In this document: positions 1 to 7,883 of the stretch, one piece after another | Numbering within the stretch: the stretch's first letter is position 1 | How the letters are laid out: each line of letters begins with the position of its first letter | Assembly (NCBI GenBank): GCA_002173095.1 | Contig: NHBK01000014.1 | Coordinates: 339,571-403,570 of the forward strand | DNA length: 64,000 nucleotides | Source: Hyphomonadaceae bacterium TMED5 | Lineage (GTDB): Bacteria; Pseudomonadota; Alphaproteobacteria; Caulobacterales; Hyphomonadaceae | Direction of reading: 5' to 3' | The notes under the pieces: generated by a model | Seen by the model: only the letters and a program-made list of their open reading frames with translations | Told to the model about the DNA's origin: nothing | The model's database searches: none | Program-made: the position numbers and the translations under genes

Positions 1-227
1 ACACCGAAAATGCAGCCATTGAAGCGCATAATATCGGTTTCCGGGCCTATAATCCTATTGAATCTACAATGACCGCTTACGGTCCTGCCGTCAGGACGGC
101 AAGTTGCGTCACTGATTCCACCTTTGATGTCACGCAATATGGGCCTGCTATTGAGCTTACGCTGTCCAGCGAGTCGACGCCGTATGTCGGTACGGTTGGC
201 ACAGTCACTGCAGATGTAAGCTATTGA
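1..227 (+). CDS. Secreted fibre-subunit paralog, C-terminal part (cut by window edge)
   Basis: Reading frame 3 is open from the window edge to a TGA at 225-227, giving 74 residues of a C-terminus. Its only cysteine lies 39 residues before the end and it finishes in VTADVSY. The five full-length paralogs downstream have their fourth cysteine 37-43 residues from the end and finish in similar beta-strand sequences (IVLDATY, PIEVVY, LELATEY). It is therefore a sixth member of the same exported family, probably a pilin-like subunit served by the chaperone and usher further along. The start of the gene and of the operon lie outside the window. Confidence 0.7.
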   Translation, partial: TENAAIEAHNIGFRAYNPIESTMTAYGPAVRTASCVTDSTFDVTQYGPAIELTLSSESTPYVGTVGTVTADVSY

Positions 228-231
228 TCGC

Positions 232-771
232 ATGGGTGGGGGTACACTCATACGCGGCCTGATGGCGATCGGTGTGGCGCTTTTTAGCGCAAACCTCACA
301 TCCCTCGCAACTGAAGGGGATGTGACGGCGAGCGCAGAACTTGTCACGCCGATCGACATTCTGGGTGAAGGTGATCTGAGCTTCGGAACACTCGCAATTC
401 CGCGAACGGGTAGCTGTGTCTATGACGTCTCCGCAATTGGCACGCTTTCTGCCAGCGGCGCGACGGACTGTCAGGGGCTATCCGGACAATCGCTGCCTGC
501 CGAATTCAGCGTGGCATGCGATGCAGATGCGCTTGTGACGTTTGAGCTGATCTACACCAATTCGGCGCCCGCAGGCGCGACGTTTTCTTCCCCTTCCAAC
601 CCAATGTCCATTGATGGCTTCGGTGCAGGTTCTGCGCTCCAGACCATTGCCTGTGACACTGATGGCCTGAGCGATGTGACCGCTGGCGGGCGGCTCACGG
701 TTACCCCATCAGCATCTTCCGGTTTTTCAGGCCAGGTCGGCACCATCCGGCTCGAAGCCCAATACGAATAA
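232..771 (+). CDS. Four-cysteine secreted fibre subunit (DUF4402-like), paralog 2
   Basis: A 179-residue exported protein with a hydrophobic signal sequence (about residues 10-27). The mature part is predicted all-beta. It has an LSFGTL motif at 49-54, which recalls the L-x-FG motif of DUF4402 / spore-coat-U-like proteins found beside chaperone-usher genes. Cysteines are C62, C80, C96 and C141, and the same four recur in every full-length paralog. I infer a subunit secreted by the neighbouring usher. The ATG lies only 4 bases after the previous stop and has no clear ribosome-binding site, so the start is uncertain and translation may be coupled. The exact Pfam family cannot be settled by eye. 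Confidence 0.72.
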   Translation: MGGGTLIRGLMAIGVALFSANLTSLATEGDVTASAELVTPIDILGEGDLSFGTLAIPRTGSCVYDVSAIGTLSASGATDCQGLSGQSLPAEFSVACDADALVTFELIYTNSAPAGATFSSPSNPMSIDGFGAGSALQTIACDTDGLSDVTAGGRLTVTPSASSGFSGQVGTIRLEAQYE

Positions 772-783
772 AGGAAATCCATT

Positions 784-1419
784 ATGACCATGACAAGATA
801 TATCGGTTTTACCGCGGCACTTTCCATGGGGCTGATGGGCGTAGCGCAAGCGCAGAACAGTGCAACGGTGGATGCTGTAGCAACGCTCGAGCAGTCAGTC
901 GCACCATTGGCAATTGCTGGCGAAACCAGTCTCAGCTTTGGCTCAGTCAATATTCCGAACGGGACTGAAGTTGATCATGTGTGTGCCTATCAGATCTCTG
1001 TGAGCGGCGAGACACCCCAAACTGCGCTGATGGAATATTCAGAGACTGGGTACATTACAGATACCAGCGTGCCGACGCCGTCCGGGTGCAATTGGGGAAG
1101 TACAGGCACAGCGAACGCATCTTACGGTTCTTTTGCCGTGAGCTGTAATCCGGCCAGTAGTGTCGAATTCAGCGCGACGTGGACGAGTGGGGCCGCGACC
1201 GATGTGCAATTGGAAGAGACCCCCGGCACCTCTATTCGCGCATTTCAATCGGGTACTTATACGGCGATCTCTTCAGGCTCCGGCGGAGCTATGACAACCA
1301 ATTGCCCAAATACCGGGATTCTGGATGTAGCGATTGGCGGACGTGTACGTATCGGAACGGATGCCTCGCCAAGCTCTGATGTCACGGTTGGCTCCATTGT
1401 GCTCGATGCGACCTACTAA
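784..1419 (+). CDS. Four-cysteine secreted fibre subunit, paralog 3
   Basis: A 211-residue protein, the longest paralog, with a clear signal peptide ending near AQA at residues 21-23. The LSFGSV motif is at 50-55. Cysteines C67, C102, C121 and C174 fit the shared four-cysteine pattern, with an enlarged C1-C2 loop of 35 residues rich in Ser, Thr and Gly. The start follows an AAGGAAA ribosome-binding site 12 bases after the previous stop. The longer variable loop makes it a candidate for a major or tip subunit, but sequence alone does not assign the role. Confidence 0.75.
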   Translation: MTMTRYIGFTAALSMGLMGVAQAQNSATVDAVATLEQSVAPLAIAGETSLSFGSVNIPNGTEVDHVCAYQISVSGETPQTALMEYSETGYITDTSVPTPSGCNWGSTGTANASYGSFAVSCNPASSVEFSATWTSGAATDVQLEETPGTSIRAFQSGTYTAISSGSGGAMTTNCPNTGILDVAIGGRVRIGTDASPSSDVTVGSIVLDATY

Positions 1420-1431
1420 GGGGGCAGGCTT

Positions 1432-2028
1432 ATGAAATTGACATCATCGCTACTGATATCGGCAATGTTCCTGGCGTCTGCGGGCATAGCTAATGCCCAA
1501 AGCCGGGTCGACGTTCCGGTTTCGGTGGAAATCGTTTCGGCGACTGACCTTGTCACCTTTGGTATCGGGTCTGATGGCGATATCGGGCAGATTGCTCAAT
1601 CGCCCAACTCTATCTGCCGGTATGGATATGACGGTGATATTTTCACCATTTTCGACGTCGCCAGCGGCGAGAGCGTTCCGTCACCCGGTTCGACCCGTTC
1701 GGGCTGCGCACATACGGGTGATGTTCAGCGCCCCGTCGTTGAAATCACATGCCCGCCCAGCATGATCGTTCCTGTGTCAGTGGGCATTGATCAGAGCATT
1801 AATGGCGTGGAGTTCTCGGCTAGCCAGCTACTGGTTGATGGCAGCTGGATTTCCCGGACGGGGGCGGACGACGAAGTGTATTTCGAGCTGACTTGTCCCG
1901 ATGGAAACACATCCGAACTGACAGCGACCAGTGAGATTGAGCTCGGGATCATTGCGGGCATTTCAAACGCGGTGGATGTGCCAACGGGGCGCTATGACGT
2001 GAACATTCCTTTCAGCGTGAATTTCTAG
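1432..2028 (+). CDS. Four-cysteine secreted fibre subunit, paralog 4
   Basis: A 198-residue protein with a signal peptide (cleavage near residue 22, after ANA). Its mature N-terminus begins SRVDVPVSVEIVSA, a start shared in style with paralogs 5 and 6 (xVPVEVxL, APLRAEIVSA), so these three form a subgroup. Cysteines are C62, C92, C107 and C155. An AGGGGGC ribosome-binding site precedes the ATG and the intergenic gap is 12 bases. Function as an exported fibre subunit is inferred from the family and the downstream chaperone and usher. Confidence 0.75.
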   Translation: MKLTSSLLISAMFLASAGIANAQSRVDVPVSVEIVSATDLVTFGIGSDGDIGQIAQSPNSICRYGYDGDIFTIFDVASGESVPSPGSTRSGCAHTGDVQRPVVEITCPPSMIVPVSVGIDQSINGVEFSASQLLVDGSWISRTGADDEVYFELTCPDGNTSELTATSEIELGIIAGISNAVDVPTGRYDVNIPFSVNF

Positions 2029-2037
2029 GAGGACCAA

Positions 2038-2643
2038 ATGGCATTTGACCTACTGAAAACCGCTTTCGCAGGCGGAATTCTGGCACTGTCTTCGGTGTCA
2101 GCCATTGCTCAGGACAGTCTTCAGGTGCCGGTGGAAGTCCATCTGCAGCCGCCGGAGGCCCGAACAGAACTGACACTTCTGGATGAGGGGGCTTTTCCAT
2201 CTTTCGGTCAAAGCCGGACGGAAAAGTGCAGTTATGAAGCGCGGCTGGATGGCAAATTGTCAGCCAGTTCGTCTCAGGGCGGGTCCAGCACGACCAGCGG
2301 GTATGACCAATATGGCTGCGGGTATGATGGGGACTATAGCGCGCCGGAGTTTGCTGTGTCCTGTATTGCAGGCATGACGGTCAGCCTGTTGTCCGACAGT
2401 GTTCAGGTCTCAAATGATGTGACTGTGCGGCCCGAAATTCTCCTCCGCGAAAACGGGACGTTTAATTTATTCCTGTCTGAAATGGGCGGACAGCTGGCCC
2501 AGTTAGAATGCCCGGCAAGTCAGGACGGATCTCTGGTCTCCGGAGATGAGTTCCAGCTCTTGCTGACCATTCGTGTCGAGCCAAGCCAGACGCTGGAAGA
2601 GGCGCGCTATCAGACGAATATCCCGATTGAGGTTGTCTATTGA
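2038..2643 (+). CDS. Four-cysteine secreted fibre subunit, paralog 5
   Basis: A 201-residue protein with a signal peptide cleaved near AIAQ (residues 22-25). Cysteines C64, C94, C109 and C158 have nearly the same spacing as in paralogs 4 and 6. The C1-C2 loop is rich in Ser, Thr and Gly (residues 75-92). The start has a strong AGGAGG site. Its TGA overlaps the ATG of the next gene, so the two are probably translationally coupled. Confidence 0.75.
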   Translation: MAFDLLKTAFAGGILALSSVSAIAQDSLQVPVEVHLQPPEARTELTLLDEGAFPSFGQSRTEKCSYEARLDGKLSASSSQGGSSTTSGYDQYGCGYDGDYSAPEFAVSCIAGMTVSLLSDSVQVSNDVTVRPEILLRENGTFNLFLSEMGGQLAQLECPASQDGSLVSGDEFQLLLTIRVEPSQTLEEARYQTNIPIEVVY

Positions 2644-3194
2644 TGATCCGTCTGGCCGGCCTTTTCCTGTTGCTTATTTCTGCGCCTGCATTTGCGCAGA
2701 CCGTGTCTGCACCATTGCGCGCAGAGATCGTCTCTGCCGCAGAAATCACGACGACAGCTGTTGAGGCTCAGGAAGGTAGTTTCGGCCGGATTGGCGTGCC
2801 GAAAACAGGATTTTGTGAGTATGGCTTCGACAGTAAAGGGCAGGTCACGATCACGGATTCAACCGGTACGTATGGCCCGGGTGAGACCACGCCGGATGGC
2901 TGCTATGCGCCGGACGAAGCCGAAGCTGCGGCTTTTGAAATTCAATGTGCGCGTGGCGATACGCTGGAAATGAAAATCAATGCCCGCTCAGACATGGAAG
3001 GCGTTGAAATCAGTACGTCTGACATCTCTGTCGAGGGCGGCCTTCTTGAAGGCAATGGCGAAAGCTACCGGCTCACCTGCACCTCTGAAAGCGGGAAAGT
3101 CATTCTTCGTGCGGGCACGAGCTTCACGCTCGGTCCTTCCGTAAACACTGGCGACGGCGCGCTGGGCGCGCTCGAACTCGCCACAGAATACTGA
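2643..3194 (+). CDS. Four-cysteine secreted fibre subunit, paralog 6
   Basis: A 184-residue protein with signal peptide MIRLAGLFLLLISAPAFA. Motif GSFGRI is at 46-51 and cysteines are C58, C87, C102 and C146. The chosen ATG overlaps the upstream stop (TGATG). An in-frame TTG one codon earlier is a poorer choice. Its own TGA touches the next reading frame, which begins the chaperone gene. Last subunit of the array, so subunits, chaperone and usher are very likely one transcript. Confidence 0.75.
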   Translation: MIRLAGLFLLLISAPAFAQTVSAPLRAEIVSAAEITTTAVEAQEGSFGRIGVPKTGFCEYGFDSKGQVTITDSTGTYGPGETTPDGCYAPDEAEAAAFEIQCARGDTLEMKINARSDMEGVEISTSDISVEGGLLEGNGESYRLTCTSESGKVILRAGTSFTLGPSVNTGDGALGALELATEY

Positions 3195-3208
3195 TGATAG
3201 GGTCTGAT

Positions 3209-4081
3209 ATGACACTGAAATTTGCATCTCTTTTCGGGGCCGCTCTGTTTGGCCTGTCGGCTATCGCGCAATCCGGTGCGCCTGAGGTTGAAGGGCCGAG
3301 CCGCTTTGACGCTGTGCCTGCAGAGGCGGTCTCCCCATTTGGCGGTCTCTCGCTTACGCCGACCCGTCTTGTGCTGTCGCCGGGTGATGCGATGGGGGAA
3401 GTCACGCTCTATAATTCCGGTGGCGAAACGGTCACCTATCGTGTTGAAGACGTAGAGCTGGAGGCTCTGGAACAGGGCGGATATGGCCAGGTTGAAGAAG
3501 ATGCTGACGCGCCCGAATGGTCTGCTGCGCGTTTTCTTCGTTACGCCCCGCGTCAGGTGACGCTCGCGCCTGGTGAGCGCCAGCTTGTGCGTGTGATCTC
3601 TCGTGCGCCGCGAGATATGACGGCCGGTGAGTACCGATCTCATATGCGGTTCTCGTCCATCCCAACGGTTGCGCCGGTTGATGAGCTGGAGAATGAGCCA
3701 GAGGCGAGTGACGACACATCTGTCGAGGTGCGCGTTGGCCTTGAATATCGCATCACCATTCCGGTCATCCTGCGCACAGGTGACGGGGCTTATGGCACGG
3801 AAATTCAGTCTGCGAGCCTTGAGGCCAATCCGGATTCAGAGGGTACGAGCGTGCGCGTCACGCTGAATAAGACAGGCAGCTGGTCTGATTATGGCGTGCT
3901 GCGTGTGCTGGATGCGGCAGGCGAAGAAATTGGTCTCTTGCGTGGTGTGTCCGTATTGCCTCCGCTGACCAGCCGCGTCGTGAATATTCCGCTGAACGTG
4001 CCGGATGCTGTACCTGCGCGCGTCGTCTTTGAAACTGACAATAACGCTGCAGATCTGATCGCAAGCGCTGAGGTCGGCTGA
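3209..4081 (+). CDS. Periplasmic fimbrial chaperone (PapD-like)
   Basis: A 290-residue exported protein that should bind fibre subunits in the periplasm and hand them to the usher by donor-strand exchange. After a signal peptide (about residues 1-20) comes a typical PapD N-terminal strand region (LTPTRLVLSPGDAMGEVTLYN), then an immunoglobulin-like domain with the conserved FLRYAPRQVTLAPGERQLVR segment (the G1-strand area) and a second beta domain. I chose the ATG at 3209, after an AGGG site, over the ATG at 3194, which overlaps the previous stop but has no ribosome-binding site and would put a charged stub before the signal peptide. Some other families of this type are annotated only as molecular chaperone. 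Confidence 0.85.
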   Translation: MTLKFASLFGAALFGLSAIAQSGAPEVEGPSRFDAVPAEAVSPFGGLSLTPTRLVLSPGDAMGEVTLYNSGGETVTYRVEDVELEALEQGGYGQVEEDADAPEWSAARFLRYAPRQVTLAPGERQLVRVISRAPRDMTAGEYRSHMRFSSIPTVAPVDELENEPEASDDTSVEVRVGLEYRITIPVILRTGDGAYGTEIQSASLEANPDSEGTSVRVTLNKTGSWSDYGVLRVLDAAGEEIGLLRGVSVLPPLTSRVVNIPLNVPDAVPARVVFETDNNAADLIASAEVG

Positions 4082-4116
4082 TCTCAAGCAGATAACGCGC
4101 AAAGCAATCGGGTGGG

Positions 4117-6831
4117 GTGAAAGTGGGCGTGTCTCGGACATTGAGCGTTTTGCTCTGCGCGACCGTAATGGCGACGGCTGTCAGCCCCAATGGGTATTCA
4201 GCGCCGCCTTACCTTACTGAAGCGCAGGAGATGGATTTCCGCATTGTGGAGCTTCGTCTGCGGCGGCGTGCTGTGCTTGCCCCGGATGTGTTTGCCTTTG
4301 GCGATGGCGAGGATTTACTCCTGCCGCTTGGCGAACTGATGTATTATCTCGACTTTCCGATTGAGAGCGATGCTGCAACGGGCCGCGCAAATGGCTGGTT
4401 TCTGCGAGAGACGCAGGGTTTTGCCCTGAATGCAGATGCGGGTGAAGTGGAGATTGCGGGGCAGGTGTTTGCGTTTGATCCGGAACGTGTGCGCACCGAT
4501 GGCGAAGACCTTTATGTACCGCTCAGCCTTTTGTCGGCATGGTTTGGGCTGAACTCTGAATGGGATGCGCAAAGCCAGACCGTTCATCTGGAGCCGGACT
4601 ATCTGCTTTCCGCTGAAGAGCGCTTGCGACGTGAAGGACAGCGCGTTTCATCCGGGCGGCGTCAGTCTCAGCTCGACCTTTCAGAGCTTGAGGAAATTGA
4701 TGCCCCTTATGCCTGGATAGGCTGGCCGCATGGCTCAGCTGATCTCAGCTATAATATTGCAGGCCCCGACCCGGATATTCAACTGGGCACTGGCAGCATT
4801 GCGCTGACGGGTGATTTTCTGAAAATGACCGGCGAGTTTTACGGCAATGCTGATACCGATGGCAGCCGTACGGCTCGCATGGTGCTCGGGCGAACGGATG
4901 CGAGCGGCCGGCTGTTTTCAAGCGTGCTTGGCTCTTATGGCGCGAACCGCATTCAGCTGGGCGATATTTCAACTACTACTCACCCCCTGCTTCAGGGTGG
5001 TGGTGCTGGTCTCGGTGTTGCGCTTTCACGGTCGCGTCTGCGGCAGGGCGGCGATTTTGATACGACGCGAATTGAAGGTGAGGCGTTTGCGGGCTGGCAG
5101 GCAGAGCTTTATCGCGATGGTGAGCTGCTAGGCTTTCTGACGATCCCGAATAGTGGACGGTATATCTTCGATGACATTCCGCTTAGCTTTGGCGTGAACC
5201 GCTTTCGGGTAGAGCTTTACGGGCCGCTGGGGGAGCGCCGCACAATCGACCGTCCCGTTGATGTCTCCAATTCCTTCGTTCGTCAGGGTGATGTGGAATA
5301 CAATCTGGAATTTGCCCTGTTGGGGCAGGGTGTTTTCACCAACGCCCGCCGCGCGGCAGAGCTCGACTTTGATGGCACGATTGATGACGGGGATGATGTA
5401 ACGGATGCATCTGGTCTGTCGGACAGTCTGAATGGGTATGTCGGCTATGGCGAGATTGCCATGGGCCTTACGCAGGCCTTGTCAGCGACAGCAGGCCTTC
5501 AGGTGCGGGGCGGGGAAACCCAAGCCGACCGACAGACCGGTTTTGTCTCTCTCGCTCAACGCACAGGCGTGCATGTTCTGAATGGTGATCTCGCCGTCGA
5601 TAATCGCGGAGAAAATGCGGCCCGGCTTTCTTATTCGACCGAGCTGCGCGGTGTGTCGCTGACAGCATTTCTGGAAAACAGAAGCGACTATTTCGGTCTT
5701 GAATACGATGAGGATATTTCATCCAGCGTGGTTCGCCGCGCAAATGTCCGTCTTGATGGTCGGTTTAATCCGCCGGGCCTGTCGCGGCAGGCAGGGTGGT
5801 CAGCCAGTCTTGCGCGTAATGAGCGGGCTGATGGTGGGGCAGACCACACCGCGCAGGCACGCCTGTCCGGTCAGATTGCCGGATTGTCTTTGAGCGAAAC
5901 CGTCAACTGGCGCTGGGGCGACAGCGATGCCAGTGGCGCAACTGAAACCGGCACCAGCACGTTTTCTGTTTCCGGCACGGTGAATGATTTCCGTCTGCGA
6001 GGCTCGCTGGATGCTGATCTTGTGCCGGACTGGGAGATGAGCCGCGCACAGATTGAGGTCTCACGTCGCTATCGCGACTGGTATGGGCGTCTTCGCTATG
6101 TGCGCGACTTCAGTTCAGATGGCGCGAGCTATGGCTTTGGCCTGTCGCGCGACTTTGATGGGGTTCGACTGGGGTTTGATCTGCGTCATGACGAGGACAA
6201 CAGTCAGACGAGCGCCATGTTTACGCTTGGCTTTGACTTTGATCGTCATCCGGGTGGGACTGGCATGCGTTTCGGGCGTAATGCGCGCTCAGACCGGGGC
6301 GTTGCAAATATCCGCGTGTATGAAGATCTCGACCTTGATGGCGTTTATTCGCCGGAGACCGACCGGGTTATTGAAGATGCGGGTGTGATTGTCGAACCGC
6401 GTGGACGACTGGTTACAAATGATGAACGCGTGGTGATTGATGACCTCTCAACCGATCAGATGATCGGCGTCGCGGTGGACCGCAATCAGCTGAATGACCC
6501 TTATCTTATCCCTGCGAGCGAGGGGGCGCGGTTTACCGCCCGGCCATCTGGTGCGGTGAATATCAACTTGCCCGTTGTCTTAAGCGGTGAGGTCGAACTG
6601 GCGTTGGTGACAGAAACCGGCGAGCCGATTGAGGGCCGCATTGCTGAAATGCGCAGCTGCCCTGATGGCCGAATAGATGAGCATTTAAGAGAGCGCTCAG
6701 CCTATGACGGGTATGTCTTCTTCCAGTTTGTGAAACCGGGATGCTACGATCTGAATGTGCCGGGATATGAAACACAGCGGCTCTATGTCTCTTCAGGCGA
6801 TATCCTGCGCCCGGACCTCGTTCGGAACTAA
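4117..6831 (+). CDS. Outer-membrane usher-like protein
   Basis: A 904-residue protein with a GTG start behind GGTGGGG and an exported N-terminus. Residues about 45-160 hold two similar beta modules (DLLLPLGELMYYL and DLYVPLSLLSAWF), in place of the classical FimD N-terminal domain. A long Gly/Asp-rich region with alternating polar and hydrophobic strands (about 205-730) fits a beta-barrel with an embedded plug. The plug-like part contains GYGEIAMGLTQALSATAGL. Near residues 730-760 is a calcium-loop-like DLDLDGVYSPETD, followed by carboxypeptidase-regulatory/SdrB-like beta domains. The layout resembles ushers of the alternate/CS1-like groups rather than FimD. It should export and assemble the subunits encoded upstream. 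The last four bases overlap the convergent LysR gene. Confidence 0.8.
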   Translation: MKVGVSRTLSVLLCATVMATAVSPNGYSAPPYLTEAQEMDFRIVELRLRRRAVLAPDVFAFGDGEDLLLPLGELMYYLDFPIESDAATGRANGWFLRETQGFALNADAGEVEIAGQVFAFDPERVRTDGEDLYVPLSLLSAWFGLNSEWDAQSQTVHLEPDYLLSAEERLRREGQRVSSGRRQSQLDLSELEEIDAPYAWIGWPHGSADLSYNIAGPDPDIQLGTGSIALTGDFLKMTGEFYGNADTDGSRTARMVLGRTDASGRLFSSVLGSYGANRIQLGDISTTTHPLLQGGGAGLGVALSRSRLRQGGDFDTTRIEGEAFAGWQAELYRDGELLGFLTIPNSGRYIFDDIPLSFGVNRFRVELYGPLGERRTIDRPVDVSNSFVRQGDVEYNLEFALLGQGVFTNARRAAELDFDGTIDDGDDVTDASGLSDSLNGYVGYGEIAMGLTQALSATAGLQVRGGETQADRQTGFVSLAQRTGVHVLNGDLAVDNRGENAARLSYSTELRGVSLTAFLENRSDYFGLEYDEDISSSVVRRANVRLDGRFNPPGLSRQAGWSASLARNERADGGADHTAQARLSGQIAGLSLSETVNWRWGDSDASGATETGTSTFSVSGTVNDFRLRGSLDADLVPDWEMSRAQIEVSRRYRDWYGRLRYVRDFSSDGASYGFGLSRDFDGVRLGFDLRHDEDNSQTSAMFTLGFDFDRHPGGTGMRFGRNARSDRGVANIRVYEDLDLDGVYSPETDRVIEDAGVIVEPRGRLVTNDERVVIDDLSTDQMIGVAVDRNQLNDPYLIPASEGARFTARPSGAVNINLPVVLSGEVELALVTETGEPIEGRIAEMRSCPDGRIDEHLRERSAYDGYVFFQFVKPGCYDLNVPGYETQRLYVSSGDILRPDLVRN

Positions 6832-7733
6832 CTCTTCTTCTCAAGTTCGGCGGCATAGCGCCGTACAACCTGAAGAAAATTATGTAGAATTTGCGAGTGA
6901 TTATCCGTGCGGTAAATGCAGCTGAGATCGAGCCCGGCGACATCTTTATTCTGCTCGAAGTCCCGATAGATAACACCCGGTAGGGACAGCGCCGTTGTAG
7001 AGCGCGGCACGATGCTGATGCCGAAACCAGAGGCAACAAGCGCCACACCTGTGACAGCGTCACCAACCTCCTGAGTGATATTGGGTGAGAAGCCTGCATC
7101 GTTACAAATTCGGATGGCATAGTCGATAAAGCCGGGGCGGGCATTCGATGGAAACAGGATGAGGGGTTCGCCGGCAAGGTCTGTGAACTTCAGATCCTTC
7201 TTCTTTGCCAATGGATGGTTTTCGTTCACCGCAATCACCAGTTCCTCATAGAGGATAACCTCTGTGGTGATGTCTTCATGGGGCGCCAGCAAACGGTTGA
7301 AGCCGATATCAATCTGGCGTCGGCGCAGTGCTTTAATCTGGTCGGGCTTGCTCATGGTGTGAAGCACAACATTCACATCCGGATAAGCGTTTCGAAATTC
7401 CAGAACTGTCTTTGGGATAAGGCCCAGAATAGCCGACCCAAAGATCGCAATATCCAGGCGACCAAGGTGACCTTGTTCAGCTTTCACGGTGCGCTCAGTC
7501 GCGACTGCTGTCAGCGCAAGAATGTTTCTGGCCTCATGATAGAGCGTGTCGCCCGCCTGAGTCAGCTCTACGCCTTTGGATGTACGGTGTAAGAGTTTAA
7601 CGCCCAATTCGTCTTCCAGCTGCTGTATCTGACGGGTCAGCGGAGGTTGCGAAATATGCAATCTGAGCGCTGCCCGACCGATGTTTTCTTCCTCGGCGAC
7701 GGCGGCGAAATAGCGAAGTTGCCTAAAATTCAA
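6828..7733 (-). CDS. LysR-family transcriptional regulator (CatR/BenM-like)
   Basis: 301 residues. An N-terminal winged helix-turn-helix (1-60: MNFRQLRYFAAVAEEENIGR, then ALRLHISQPPLTRQIQQLE) is followed by a two-lobed effector domain (about 90-300). The sequence has the style of the CatR/BenM/ClcR subgroup, which responds to muconate-type intermediates of aromatic catabolism. It is transcribed away from the DUF1302 gene, and the 150-base space between them holds a short inverted repeat. It most likely controls itself and the transport-like module at 7884-14700. The effector is unknown; a ring-cleavage product is a reasonable guess given the phenol genes further on. Confidence 0.88.
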   Translation of the reverse strand: MNFRQLRYFAAVAEEENIGRAALRLHISQPPLTRQIQQLEDELGVKLLHRTSKGVELTQAGDTLYHEARNILALTAVATERTVKAEQGHLGRLDIAIFGSAILGLIPKTVLEFRNAYPDVNVVLHTMSKPDQIKALRRRQIDIGFNRLLAPHEDITTEVILYEELVIAVNENHPLAKKKDLKFTDLAGEPLILFPSNARPGFIDYAIRICNDAGFSPNITQEVGDAVTGVALVASGFGISIVPRSTTALSLPGVIYRDFEQNKDVAGLDLSCIYRTDNHSQILHNFLQVVRRYAAELEKKS

Positions 7734-7762
7734 TGACTTACTCCCAGAATACCACTTATTCT

Positions 7763-7782
7763 ATACCATATAAAAAAGGTAT
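7763..7782. promoter_or_regulatory. Candidate LysR operator between the divergent genes
   Basis: The inverted repeat ATACC-N10-GGTAT lies in the AT-rich LysR/DUF1302 intergenic space, 30 bases from the LysR start. It contains an ATAC...GTAT pair reminiscent of the ATAC-N7-GTAT boxes of BenM/CatM, but with longer spacing. A second partial ATACC lies at 7750-7754. Placement suits LysR autoregulation and divergent control; binding is inferred. Confidence 0.4.
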
Positions 7783-7883
7783 GTATACGGCACTCAAACA
7801 GTATTAGTAAGTATGCAAGTGAGTCGATAGCCTCGCTCCCAATAAGCATGGTCCGTCAAATTCAGATGGGCTGGGAGGAAAAA

